Shown: one piece after another, positions 21,831 through 32,934 of the stretch
How the letters are laid out: each line of letters opens with the position of its first letter
Position numbering within the stretch: position 1 is the first letter of the stretch
Origin: Pegoplata infirma
Lineage: Eukaryota > Arthropoda > Insecta > Diptera > Anthomyiidae
Assembly (NCBI GenBank): GCA_963921195.1
Contig: OY992540.1
Coordinates: forward strand, 21,774,262 to 21,838,261
Direction: 5' to 3'
Length of the DNA: 64,000 nucleotides
Notes under the pieces: model-generated
What the model was told of the DNA's origin: nothing
The model's input: only the letters and a program-made list of their open reading frames with translations
Databases searched by the model: none
Made by a program: the position numbers and the translations under genes

Positions 21831-22119
21831 TAATAGTCAAAGAAACCTGAAATTTTAAATGTGGGACCCTCCAGCCCAAAAAATTATGAAAAGGTAATTA
21901 ACCTTTTCTATCTTTTTCACTAATTTTTTTTTATTAAATTTTTTTTAACCCATTTTGAAAAACTCAAAATTATTTCACTCCAAATTTGTGTTTGCTTAAA
22001 ATATCTTAATTTACTATGTATATTTACTATATTAATGCTCACCGGAACGACCATGATTTCGGGCTACTTTAGGTAGTAATATTTAGTTTGGAAGACCTCT
22101 GGTCATAAAGGCATGGCTT

Positions 22120-22260
22120 GTTCTGAAAAAATGTTAGGGGTAAAAATAAACGGGGTTGGTCTTACTTTTGATCGTGTATATAAAGTGTCCGATTTGGCAT
22201 AGAATGCCCCAAAATATACTTGAGGGGATCGTAAACCGATACTTCGATGGGTTTTGCATA
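22120..22260. repeat. End of a GGGGCATTCC element plus mini-me fragment
   Basis: GTTAGGGGTAAAAATAAACG and GTGTCCGATTTGGCATAGAA-TGCCCC at 22130-22212 match the right end of the 45881-46992 element. Next to it, GGGGATCGTAAACCGATACT-TCGATGGG (22214-22250) matches the conserved block after the TA tract of family I. Confidence 0.5.
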
Positions 22261-23338
22261 TTTCTAGGCATTTTATTAAAACAATATGGATTGCCTACTT
22301 TAAGGTGTTTCTTCACTTAACATTCTTATCGCTACAAACTATAACGAAAACCAAAACGATTTTCCAATTTAAATTTATCTATAGCCTAAAAATTTCCCAC
22401 GTTTTGGTTTAATAAAAAAATCTCATTTTCATCAATAGAATTTTTTATTTCTCTATTATTTTAGAGCATTACAAATTTATTGCGAAAAAAAATCGCAATT
22501 GCAAACAGCCTTTTCTTAGAATTTTTTAGTATTTTTTACATAACAACCAATTTTACCCAAGAATTGTTTCCATTGTAATGGTTTTATATACGCTTTATTT
22601 AGTGAAATTGCTAATTTTCTATGCCTCATATAAAAAAAAAACACACACACTCACTCACACATCCAATATCCTTCATAGAGCAACCATAACGAATTGATAT
22701 TTTCAATTCCAATATATGGATAACCCCATCTTTTTGGTAGATTACCAATAGTAATTGGCAGCTGTTTATCTTTATTTATAAGAAGATGTGAGTGCGTTTG
22801 TATGTGTGTGTAGTTAAATGGGTTTTGATTTTTCAATTGAGAAATTACAAAAAAGAAAAGCTATAAGGAAAATCCTTATTTTATTTATGTTAGTTTTATT
22901 GAAATGAAAATTTATTTATTTGCATATATGCAAATAATGGTTTTGAGTTTTTGGGGGACTGTTTTTTTTTTCTTTTGGTTAACCTAATAAAATGATATTA
23001 ATGAATTTTAACAAATATAGGAGAAGCCCTGTTGGGGGTAGAAGGGGGGGGGGCTGTTAACGATTACAAATTCCAAAAAAATGGTAGAATTTAGAAATCT
23101 CTCAATAAAACAAAAGTTTAATCAATATGATCAAATGTTTCATAAAATTCTTCTTTTTAATTATAAAGTGTATTCTAAATGTTATGAAAAATTTCATCAT
23201 ATTAATGAAAAATTTCATAATATTTACAAAAACCAAAACTCGACAAACATTTTTGAAATATTGATTCTATTCGTTCTATGTACTGAGACGTTGATCCACG
23301 GGGGGAAAAAAAATTCCTCCCCCCCAAACCGAATTCAG
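22261..23338. other. Unassigned stretch without a gene
   Basis: AT-rich sequence with (CA)n-like DNA at 22639-22662, a GTGTGTGTGTAG tract near 22804, and a G10 run at 23046-23055. Two ORFs (22651-22836 minus, 23081-23341 plus) show no recognisable domain. Confidence 0.35.
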
Positions 23339-23430
23339 TAGAAAAAGGAAGGGAAAAGACAAAAGAATGGAAAGGAAATGAAAGAAAAGGGAAGGAGAGG
23401 GGAAAAAGATGAAAAAGAAATGGAAATAAT
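23339..23430. repeat. Polypurine tract
   Basis: About 90 bases almost entirely A and G on the plus strand (AAGGAAGGGAAAAGAC, GGGAAGGAGAGGGG). A shorter tract of the same kind lies at 23870-23915. Confidence 0.7.
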
Positions 23431-23439
23431 CTGGAACTT

Positions 23440-24790
23440 TTTTTCTATGCCAAATGTTCGAGAATTTAAATTAGTTTAGAGGAGAAATGTCTCGAAAAAT
23501 TTTAATTTTTCTATATGAAAAAATTTTAATTTTTCTATAGAAAAATTTTTATGAACAACTTAATAATTTTTCTAAAGAAAAAATCTGGGAATTTTTCTAA
23601 AGAGAAAAACAAAATTTTTTTCTTCTATGAAAATCTTAAAATTTTTCTAAAAAATGTCTCGCTATATGACAAAATTCGTGGATTATTAAAATTTTCCTTT
23701 AGAAAAAATACAAAAATTTTTCTACACGAAATATTTGGGAAATTTTGTAAAAATCTGAAAATTTTTTTGTAGGAAAAATCTGAAAACTTTTTGTAGGAAA
23801 AAATCTGACAATTTTTCTATAGGTAGAATCTGACAATTTTTTTATAGGAAAAATCTGAGAAGAAGTATGGGTAAAAAGGAAAGAGAAAAAGATAAAGAAA
23901 AGAGAAAAAGAAACGAAATATATGTGAGAATTTTTTTCTAGAAAAAATTTAAAAATTTTTTCTGATCTTTGAATTTTTGATTCTTAGAATTTTTTATAGG
24001 AAAAAAGTCTTGAAATCTTTTATGGAAAAATAAGAAAATTATCTTCAGGATAAATTTAAGAATTATTCTATAGGAAAAATGAATTAGAATACGAGACTTT
24101 TTTCTATGTTTCGGAATCAGAAATTTTTTCTACTAAAAAAGTCTCAAACCCAGAATCTGAGATTATTATATAAGAATCTGAGGGTATATATAAGTTTGTC
24201 ATTCCGTTTGTAACTCATCGAAATATCGGTCTGGAACCCCATAAAGTATATATATTCATGATCCCCGATTGATTCTAAGACATTCTAGCGATGTCCGTTT
24301 CCAAAATTTCAGACTTTATAATAGGAAAATCTGAGACATTTTCTATTAGTAAAAAAGTCTTAAAATCCTAAACAAAAATTCTCGGCTTTTTTAATATGAA
24401 AAATGTTTAATAATTTGTGAGTGTTTTTCTCAGAACCTGAGATTTTTCTATAGGAAAAATGACTCAGAATCTGAGCTTTTTCTTTAGGAAAAATGATCCA
24501 TAAACTAAGATTTTAGGAAAAATGTCCCAGAATCTGAGAAAAAGTCTTAGATACTGAGATTTCTTGTTTTTTAAAAAATGTCTCAGAATCTAAGAATTTT
24601 TCTGTATGAAAATTTCTAAGACTCATCAAACTCTGTAACTTTTTCTATAGCAAAAATGTCTCAGGAACTTTCTTAGATTCTCATACTTTTCAATAGGAAA
24701 TATGTCTCAGAAGGTTCTTGGGAATCTTAGAAAAGTGTCTCAGAAAACTATACTTTTTCTTTAGAAAAATGTCTCGCAATCTAGAAAATT
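23440..24790. repeat. Double-palindrome minisatellite, main block
   Basis: Degenerate units of about 35 bp alternate TTTTTCTATAGGAAAAATGT with CTCAGAATCTGAGAA. Each half is nearly its own reverse complement (centres CTATAG and AGAATCT). Order and spacing drift, so unit length varies. A 117-bp mini-me fragment is embedded at 24181-24297. Further blocks: 26620-26790, 36930-37430, 57990-59240. ORFs here are incidental. Confidence 0.65.
24181..24297 (-). mobile_element. mini-me/DINE-like fragment
   Basis: GAGGGTATATATAAGTTTGT, TTCCGTTTGTAACTCATCGA, TATATATTCATGATC and TCTAGCGATGTCCGT in this order: a reverse-oriented fragment with mixed family I and II features, ending at the start of the GTCY tract. 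Confidence 0.65.
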
Positions 24791-25165
24791 GCCTAAAAAA
24801 ATTAAAAAGCACTAAAGTCTTTAATTTATTTAATCTCAGGTACTTTGTAAAGAATAGATTTTCAAAACCTGAAAATCTTGGTGTGGAAAGAACGTTTCGG
24901 TATCTTACAAGGGAAGTATCTTAAGTTTTATGAACCGATTTGCCTGAAACTTAAAATATGTACAAAAAAGACGATTTCAAGGTTGCGGTGTCTTGGCTTA
25001 TCGGCGTTATGAAAAATTTGGACCTTTGGGAAAATATCTAGAACTCCCGGATATCGTTGGTCTATGTCTTCACATAAATACTAGGCTGCCAGCGAAATTT
25101 CAACTTTCATTCAGTTTTATAAAAAAGTCGAAAAAAAAAATTTATGCAAAGATTTTTTTTACATG
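24791..25165. other. Stretch before the 25-kb tandem array
   Basis: Moderately complex sequence (GCTTATCGGCGTTATG, GGAACTCCCGGATATCG-like words at 24995-25060). A 69-codon ORF (24993-25202) runs into the array and has no domain. It may be part of the same degraded element as 25166-26340. Confidence 0.3.
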
Positions 25166-25535
25166 CTGGGTCATTTTAACCCGTTGCTCATTTATGGGTT
25201 AATTAAAAAAAAATATCTGACCTAGCACAATAGTTATACCAAGTTTTATAAAAATCGAAAAAACTATATTAAGAATTTTTAATGTTCTGGGCCATTTTGA
25301 CCCCATTTTCATTTATGGGTTAATTAAAAAAATCAAATAATCATTTTTCTGACCTCGCACAATAATTATAACAGGTTTTATAGAAATCGAAAAAAAAATA
25401 TTTTAAGAAATTTTAATGTGCGGGGCCATTTTCACCCTATGTTCATTTATGGGTCAATTTAAAAAAAAATCAAATAATTATTTTTGTGAGCTCGTACAAT
25501 AATTATACCAAGTTTTATAAAAAATCGCAATAAAT
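25166..25535. repeat. Three ~120-134-bp tandem repeats
   Basis: Units start at CTGGGTCATTTTAACCCGTT (25166), CTGGGCCATTTTGACCCC (25287) and CGGGGCCATTTTCACCC (25421). Each continues TCATTTATGGGTTAATT, then GACCTCGCACAATAATTATA and AGTTTTATAAAAATCG. Periods are 121 and 134 bp. A related GGGTCATTTTGACTCC motif recurs at about 26046. Confidence 0.7.
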
Positions 25536-26364
25536 ATTTCATATTTAGGTGCCTTTTTCTTAAAAAAAACTCTAAATATCCCAAAATTTGACCTTTGACC
25601 CGAATAAAAACCGGGTTAATATTATTCCATTTTCCTAAAACGTTTAGGGTTAAAGTCTAACATTTTTTTTAATAATTTATGGCCCTTACTTTGTGTAATT
25701 TTAAAATATTTACCAAAATTTTTCCATATTGAATAAATTGTGGGCAAAAATGCATTTTCCTTGAAATCCGCTGAGTTTAAATCGGTGGTTTTTTCAGCAT
25801 TTTTCTCAATTTTGTTTAAGAAAATTTTTAAAAAGTCAAAATATCAGCTTTGAGAATCACGCCAAATATAATGCATATTTTTGGCCTTACCATGAAACGG
25901 GTTAATGATATCATAGAATGACAGTATTTTATATCTGAGTATTTATGATAGAATAAAATATAAATATCGTTTTCCATTGGTTTATTTCAAGAAAATTAGA
26001 AAATTGGTGCTGAATTTCGTGTTTTAGGGGTCAATTTTTAAAAATTGGGTCATTTTGACTCCGAAAGGCTTACAAGGGTTAACTTTTGAGAACCCAAAAA
26101 TGTTTAATATATCTTCTTATACTAAAAACAACTCGTGTACCACTTTTTAACAATATATTCAAAAAACAACACCATTTATTTAATGTTTTTCATCCAAATA
26201 TGGCTATTTTGGCGTGTTTGACCTTTGACCTCGATGCGCCTCGTGTTAACGTTGTCCGATTTGGCTGAAATTTTCAGAATAGCATTTTAGGCCAAATGTA
26301 AAAAAAATTAGGGGTGCACTCCTTGAAATTCTAAGTTTTGTAAAATAGCTGCCACCCTAAAATA
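25536..26364. other. Repeat-like sequence without a gene
   Basis: Contains several lines of the form TTTGACCTTTGACC and AACGGGTTAATGATAT, and GTCCGATTTGGCTGAAATTT at about 26254. That last word is shared with other repeat families in the window. Probably one old element; boundaries not seen. Confidence 0.35.
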
Positions 26365-26594
26365 CACTCAAAATAATTCTACAGTAAAAGGTTTAGTAAG
26401 TGATTTTGTACCAAAATCTACTAATTAGTTACTAATTTTAGTATCTTCAAAGTACTAAAATTAGTAATTTTTACTGTTTTTGAATAATATTAGTAAAAAA
26501 ATTTAGTATTGGTTACCAATTCCTGCACTAGGTCCTTTTGGACTACAATTTAGTTAAATTTTTAGTATTAAATACCCACGTTTTTTTTTGGGTG
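26365..26594. mobile_element. CACTCAAA-ended MITE, 230 bp
   Basis: Flanked by TA at 26363-26364 and 26595-26596; ends CACTCAAAATAATTC and TTTTTTTGGGTG (complement CACCCAAAAAA). An internal perfect 15-bp inverted repeat TTACTAATTTTAGTA / TACTAAAATTAGTAA lies around 26447. Same end type as 48001-48803 and 51533-51928. Confidence 0.6.
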
Positions 26595-26619
26595 TACATG
26601 CCTCAAATTTAATATATTT

Positions 26620-26790
26620 TCTATTGGAAAATGTTTTGAGAATCTGCGCTTTTGCTGTCAGAAAAATGATTTAGAACCTGAGAATTTTTCAGGAGACATT
26701 TTTCAAAATATAAAAAAATTTCCTAAGTTCTAAATCCTTTTCTATAGGAATACATTTTTTAAATTAGAAAATGTTTCTTAAAAAAATCAT
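26620..26790. repeat. Double-palindrome minisatellite, short block
   Basis: Units such as TTTTGAGAATCTG, GAACCTGAGAATTTTTC and TTTTCTATAGGAATACA of the 23.4-kb minisatellite family. Confidence 0.5.
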
Positions 26791-28039
26791 AATAAACAAG
26801 AGGTTAACACTAAAAACCTAAAAAACAAATGATCCAAAGAGCTGAATCCGCGCCTGTGTGTACTACATTTAGAAAAAATCTGCACAAAATTTTTACTTAG
26901 TATACTTTTAGGATATTATTTTTCATAAATCATTGCATCTCATATTATTTTGTTAAACATTATTTAAATAAAAAAAAATATTCCCACATAAATTTTCACG
27001 TATTCATAATTTCCATTACTCAACCAAATTGTTTATGATCTGTTGAAAATGCCAAATAAACAATACTACGATCATGGGAACCTATATTACAAAAAAAATA
27101 TATGTAAACAAAATTAAATTTGCCATTAAATAATAGTTTATAATAAAAATGAAACAGTGTTGTAAACTAAAATAAAAAAAAAACAAAACACTAAAACAAT
27201 GATTTAATTATTTTGATAGAACTAAAGAGAGGCGCCAAAGGCTAAAACAACATAATTTAATGATACAAATTTGTATATAAAAAAAAATCATATAAAAATA
27301 AAGTTAGCATCTGTGTTTTCTGCAGCCCACAGTTAAAATATGGTTGTCGAATGCAAAGTAGGAAAAAACCATAAACCCCATAAATGCGTAAATGGTGGCT
27401 AAACCGTTAAAATCTATATAAATATTTGTGTATAAATTTCTAAAATGATTTTCGTATAAGCAAAGAACTACTAATTTATATCAAGAGTATTTTCTTGATT
27501 TCACTTAGACTCCATAATACAAGATTAATGGCCCAGTTTAAGGTATTCAATTCAATTTGTTTTAAAACATTTGAAACAAAAAAAAAATAAAAGATAAAAA
27601 TAACTCTTTCGTTTTATTTGTGGAACAGAATATTTTTAATAGAGTTAAAACTTGTGTGATACGAGCAAAATGACTTTGATTCTCATCAATTTTGTTTAAT
27701 GGCATAAAAACGCGTGTGTATATATTAGAATCGGCTGAAAAAGAAAATTGTTATAATAATGTTATAATAATGTTATAATAATTATGTTATAATAATTTTT
27801 GCTCGATCCTGATTCAGTTTTTCAGATATATCGAGGTCACATAATCTCCGTGCCGCACGCACATTAAGTTTGTTTGTGCGAACGAATTGAGAAAAACCAT
27901 AAGTTTTTTTGCAAATTTTAACGCTATCTCGAAAACCGTTCGACCGACTCAAGATTTTTTTTTTAAATTCGTTTTCAGCGCATCAAAATTACAACATGAA
28001 CAGCTAATAATCTTCGCCTTTAATATACGGTGGCTCGCA
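26791..28039. other. Unassigned stretch with two small repeats
   Basis: Mostly AT-rich unassigned DNA. A GTTATAATAAT array of about four units lies at 27750-27797. At about 27890-27985 a fragment of the ~330-bp module (ATCTCGAAAACCGTTCGACC and TTCAGCGCATCAAAATT) is recognisable. ACGAGCAAAATGACTTTG and other words suggest some unique DNA. No exon seen. Confidence 0.4.
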
Positions 28040-29064
28040 GCTTATTTCGTGTGAAAGATATAAGTTAGCAATCCATTCAAGACATAGTTAACCAATATTG
28101 ACCTAATTATTATCAAAAAAGTATTTTTGTAAAAAGTTCTGTGTATGTAATTAATCAAGCTTTAGTTAAAGCTTAATGACGTTCAGATCGTCTAAATATT
28201 AAATGTGCTACGAGGGTCGAAATGTAAATTGAAATTATTGAAAGACCTTTTTTAGAAAATTTCTTAAAAATATTCTTAGATCGATTTTATACAAGCTCAA
28301 ACATAAAAAATTTAAAAAATAGTCCAGTAGTTAAAATTCATTTATTAAATAATTTTTCCAACAACGCACATTGGATCCTAGACGCGCATTTCAGATCCAA
28401 TAAAATGTTTAGTTATTTACAATAAATGCTCGTAATTGCTAAGTAGACACCCTAGGAGAAAGAAAACCGTTAATAGAATGAAAATCCATCGCTTAATTTA
28501 GTCAGGATATAAATTCAAAGTAAGGACTTTTTGCATAAATTTAAAAAAAATAATTTTTTTTGAAGACTTTTTTTATTTTATTTTTTAAAACTACTTCTAA
28601 TAATGCGACTTTCCTGAAATTAAGTGGAGATTGTAGCTATAACTATTACCTTTGTCACCCATTTTATGGTTTTTAATGTTACTCTTTGTAAGTAGGATAT
28701 ACAGGCCATCAAAAAGTGTCAATTTTTGAAAAATCTGAAAAAAACTGTTTATATATTGGATTGCAACTTTTGTGGGGAACGGAAGGGAATGGCGATTCTT
28801 TTTGTACAATAAATTAGAAGTGTTACTTAATACTCCTGGGGTATAAACTTTTGCAGCCAGTTGCAGCTGCGCCCTGAAATGAGGTTTAAAGTGGGGTCTA
28901 TTTACGAAAAAATAAATATTTTTAAAGTAATTATTTTTTAAAATAATTTACTGTTACTCGTTTTATTACGAAATTTTACTTAAATGACCTATATTGTTAA
29001 CAGATAACCGCGGTTTTCAATAATTACTGATTTTGTTACCCTACCTTACTTTATTAAGGCATAA

Positions 29065-29340
29065 GGAGCTTCACCAAATACTTGTAACTAAAAGGCTTTC
29101 TTGACCGCGGTTACGGCCAAAATAACTGGAATAGAAGATATTATAAAACGGGTTGTTATAATACTTCTGTGTATCAACGCAAATGAAAAAATTAATTCAG
29201 TTAAGTTTAGAAAACACAAACATGGATCTGAAAAATTATAAGTTGAAAAGCATGGTTGGAGAATCATGAGTCCCACTATGCATACAATTCTAGCTCATGA
29301 CATTATTTATACAAGAATTGTAATTGCCCGTTGGTATTAA
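29065..29340 (+). pseudogene. Decayed transposon-associated protein fragment
   Basis: One frame reads, apart from two stops (29089-29091 and 29239-29241), KAFLTAVTAKITGIEDIIKR, then a Leu/Ile-rich stretch with CINANEKINSVKFRKHKHGS. After the second stop comes VEKHGW-RIMSPTMHTILAHDII. The pattern resembles, from memory, a family of insect and cnidarian transposon-associated proteins with an ITGI...IxRxxxIL segment followed by WYxMPxTVHKxLxHG. I cannot name the superfamily. In a shifted frame LPVGIK follows at about 29326, which would fit the LPIGxLSEEA continuation and a frameshift. No start codon or full domain survives. Lies inside the 28040-32006 inverted-repeat segment, which may be its former transposon. 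Confidence 0.4.
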
Positions 29341-29401
29341 AATAACATTAAACAAATATTTGCCTTCTTTCATGACAATTATCGGAGCAGGCTCTGTAAA
29401 G

Positions 29402-30400
29402 CAGTGTTCGAAAAAAAACAGTACGTTATTTAACGTTCCGTTCCAAGAACACATTCACTAAAAAGTTTTTTAAGTGGTTGTGAAGGTGTTTGCAAACAGA
29501 ATTCCGAACGTTATGCCTGTGAGTTGAAGAACAGAAACTTTACGATAACGTACCGAACTAGGTTAGAAACAAAATAAAGTTCTTTTAGTGTTCTGTTTGC
29601 GAACTTTTGAGAAATTTTTTTTTTAAATTTATAATGGCGATATCTCGAAAACTAAGCAAGATAGAGCAAAACGGAGCACATTTTTGGTTCTTGGGATCTC
29701 CATAGTATCACTAGGCCTCTACACATGGGTGGACCCCATTGGGTCCATATTTTGAATCTAAAAAAGTTAACATTACGGAAAATTTAAAAATGCACATATC
29801 TCGCTAAATACTGCCGACACGACATAAAGTCTAAAAGCGGTCATGTACTACGAGACAAGATCCACAAAAATGCTTTTAGACTTTTCATCGTGTCGGCAGT
29901 ATTTAGCGAGATATGTGCATTTTTAAATTTCCCGGAATGCTAACTTTTTTAGATTCAAAATAAGGACCCAATGGGGTCTACCCATGTGTAGAGGCCTAGC
30001 GATACTATGGAGATCCCAAGAACCAAAAATGTGCTCCGTTTTGCTCTATCTTGCTTAGTTTTCGAGATATCGCCATTTTAAAAAATTTGCTCCGTTTTGC
30101 TCTATCTTGCTTAGTTTTCAAGATATCGCCATTTTAAATTTAAAAAATGTCTCAAAAGTTCGCAAACAGAACACTAAAAGAACTTTATTTTGTTTCTAAC
30201 CTAGTTCGGTACGTTATCGTAAAGTTTCTGTTCTTCAACTCGCAGGCATAACGTTCGGAATTCTGTTTGCGAACACCTTCACAACCACTAAAAAACTTTT
30301 TAGTGAATGTGTTCTTGGAACGGTACGTTTCGATAACGTACGGTCGCTCCATGGTTCCGTACAGAACACTAACATACCGTACGTTTTTTTTCGAACCCTG
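29402..30400. mobile_element. hAT-like foldback, 999 bp
   Basis: Ends CAGTGTTCGAAAAAAAAC and the complement of GTTTTTTTTCGAACCCTG. Near-exact 8-bp TSD: CTGTAAAG (29394-29401) and CTCTAAAG (30401-30408). Arms pair almost throughout around 29845; AACGTACCGAACTAGG, TTCGCAAACAGAAC and GGCGATATCTCGAAAAC are all mirrored. ORFs 30185-30415 (-) and 30267-30461 (+) are the two strands of one arm. CAGGG-type ends with 8-bp TSD indicate hAT. Confidence 0.78.
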
Positions 30401-31116
30401 CTCTAAAGATAACATAGGTATTTTAAAAACTATAAAAGAAACTTTAACAGAGAAAACTTAAAAACCAACAACCTGCAAGACGTTTTTAGTATGTTTATGA
30501 TTGAGTCCAATCCAAATATATCCCTGATAAGACAGGCTGAAAAGTTGGTAGTACTGATTATAGAGAATTGTTCTTAAAATATTTTTTTTTTACAAAATAA
30601 CTTAACAATTATTTCAAATAATGCGCATTTACCGTGTGTTGCTTCTTGGTTTGATATCTTTTTCCATTATTTTGTTTAAAAAATTGAAAATGATAATAGA
30701 TAGAAAACAGTTCATTTTGCTGGTTATTTTAGTGTTGGGTGTAGACTTTACCAAAATATGAAAGACACACTTTGTATTGAATGGTAAGCTGTTATATTGT
30801 CACTTAAAATCCGTAACTATTTTCAATAATTGACCTCCATTTTATTTTTTTATATGAATAAATTAACCAACTTTGCCTTAAATTTACAAGTAGGGTACTA
30901 ATGCGAAAAATGTCCAATCCACATGTGTGAGTTCCTTAAGGTCTCCAGTTTTTGTAATGGTAAAGAATGTCGTGAAATTCCTATCCGTTCAAGAGTAATA
31001 ACAAAAAAACGTCGATGCGCGCCTTTTCCATACAAAGTTTCCAATGTAGAAGAAATCAAATTTTTTAAGATTTAATTGTTTAATAATTTTAGTACATCTA
31101 AGTGTATAGTAATGAG

Positions 31117-31666
31117 TAGGGATGAGATTTTCATGCACTAAAAAATCGAAAATATGCGCTTAGAATATGCACTAAAAAAATCAAAATATGAACTAAAAAC
31201 CCTAAAAATATGCACTAAAAATAAAATGTGCGCAACAAAAATCCTGTTTTCATACGAAAAACTCCTTAAAAAGCAAAAAATAACGCCGGGTTTTAATAGC
31301 AACATTTAAAACTTTATGTAAGCAAGATTTTTTTTAGAAATTAAGACAATCTATGAAAAAAATTAAACAAGATAAAATAATTTTTCTTATTTTCAAAATA
31401 AATTTTTAAAATTTAAAATAGTTTTTGAAGCAAATAAATTTCAATTTGTGTTTTTGCTAATTTATAATTTATAAATATGCACAAAATATCCAATTAAAAC
31501 CAAAATATGCAAAAATATGCATTTACACCAAAATATGCAAAAATATCCAAAAACAAATCGATGCCATTTTAACACAAATTTCTTGATTCGGAGAGATAAG
31601 TAATTGGTCTATATCGTATTCAGACTATCTGCAAAAAACATGCATTTGCATGGAAATCTCATCCCT
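31117..31666 (+). mobile_element. hAT-type MITE, uninterrupted copy, 550 bp
   Basis: Ends TAGGGATGAGATTTTCATGC and complement; exact 8-bp TSD GTAATGAG at 31109-31116 and 31667-31674. Serves as the empty-site reference for the split copy at 8959-12643: AAGCAAAAAATAACGCCGGG reads straight through the first insertion point, and the AAAATATGC-rich 3' third spans the second. No coding sequence. Confidence 0.88.
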
Positions 31667-32239
31667 AGTAATGAGATATAAAAATAATTGAACATTTCCT
31701 TTGTTTACAAAAAATTGGTGGTCAAAAGAATTGGAGGTCAAAAAATTCGAATTTCTTCGACTGCATTGTAAAAATTTTGTTTTTTTTTGTTTGGGTCATT
31801 GGAAAAATTATTTGATTAATGACTCGTAGCACGTTTAAAATTTATTCAATCTGGACGCCATTAAGCTTAAATTAAAGCTCGATAAATTACCTACACAGCA
31901 CTTTAAACAAAAAATACTAGTTTGATAATAATTAGGTGTATTATGGGAACTTTGTCTTAAATGGATTGCTAACTGATATCTAAGACACGAAATAAGCTGC
32001 GAGTCCCTGTAGGCGTGGCAACAAAAATAGCCAAAAATAAGGTTTCTTGGAAACTGTTGTCACACTCACTCACGCGCACGAGTCAAACTTTCCAGCCACG
32101 CACACTCACTCACGAGCATATTATTTTTTTCTCACACTCAATCACAATTACGTGAGTAAATTAAAGACAACTTACACTCACGAAACTCTTTTTATAAAAA
32201 TAAAAAATAAAAATTTAAAAAAACTAACAAAATTTTTAG

Positions 32240-32690
32240 AAAAATTTTAAGTTAAGGCAAATTTAATTTTTTTTTTTTCGGTATGAAATTTAATAACAAA
32301 AATTCCTTTTTATTTTACAAACTTTTTACCAATAATTTTTTAATTTTACAAGCTTTTGACGCTTTCGCGATTTTACTAGATTTTGTGCTACCTCCTATTT
32401 GACGAGAATTCCTAGTAACAATTACGAACTTTTTTGAAATTTTACAAGATTTTTACCAAAAAAATTGTAAATTTACAACTTTTTTGTCGAAATAAAATTA
32501 ACAAGAAATTTTAATAAATTTACTAGATTTTTTTTTTTAAACTTTGAAAATTTGTAAAATTACAAGAAAAACTGTAAAATTACAAAAAAAAATTTAAATT
32601 TCTATCGAAAATTATTTGTTAAAAAACAAGGAAAACTGGAAGTACGAGACTTTTTCTAGTAATTTTACAAGGTTTTTTTTGTATGTATCA
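32240..32690. mobile_element. ACCTTGTCAAATTAC-family MITE, copy 2
   Basis: Carries TTGCGATTTTACTAGATTTT-like and ACGAGAATTCCTAGTAA words, CTACCTCCTATTTGACGAG, and the end CTTTTTCTAGTAATTTTACA-AGG. The left end is unclear because it joins low-complexity DNA. CACTCACGAGCATATTATTT at 32105-32130 just outside belongs to the AGAGATG element family (see 34755). Confidence 0.5.
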
Positions 32691-32714
32691 ACCGATATTT
32701 AGTTGCATTAACAG

Positions 32715-32934
32715 AATTTCAGTTGGAAATCTGAATATTTGTTTTCTGTGTGCAGCCAAGGGGCAATACAGTCCGACTCTTGCTGTATATCAGCCGGAAT
32801 TTCAGTTGGAAATCTGAATATTTGTTTTCTGTGTGCAGCCATGGGGCAATATAGTCCGACTCTTGCTGTATATCAGCCGGGATTATACCGTCAGGTCCAG
32901 GGGATTTATAGGGGCTGAAGCTTTTAATAGAACA
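32715..32934 (-). pseudogene. LINE reverse transcriptase fragment with 83-bp duplication
   Basis: Read on the minus strand from 32934, the frame gives SIKSFSPYKSPGPDGIIPAD followed by IQQESDYIAPWL. The KSPGPDGI-P block is the conserved N-terminal fingers motif of non-LTR retrotransposon reverse transcriptases (I, R1 or Jockey-type clades). An intact enzyme would copy element RNA into nicked chromosomal DNA. Only about 45 codons remain. Two tandem 83-bp copies (32715-32797 and 32798-32880) follow and, since 83 is not a multiple of 3, shift the frame. It sits between two copies of the ACCTTGTCAAATTAC MITE. The clade cannot be fixed from this length. Confidence 0.65.

Larger units (their letters stand above)
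28040..32006. repeat. 4-kb segment bounded by diverged ~180-bp inverted repeats
   Basis: Left arm about 28042-28222 (GGCTCGCAGCTTATTTCGTG, TTAGCAATCCATT, CTAATTATTATCAAAAAAGT, TAAAGCTTAATG, TGCTACGAGG). The right arm, 31826-32004, carries the same words inverted (CTCGTAGCACG, CATTAAGCTTAAA, TTGATAATAATTAGG, AATGGATTGCTAAC, CGAAATAAGCTGCGAG). Without the hAT elements at 29402-30400 and 31117-31666 the interior would be about 2 kb. It includes the protein remnant at 29065-29340. Probably an old DNA transposon, superfamily unknown. Confidence 0.5.
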
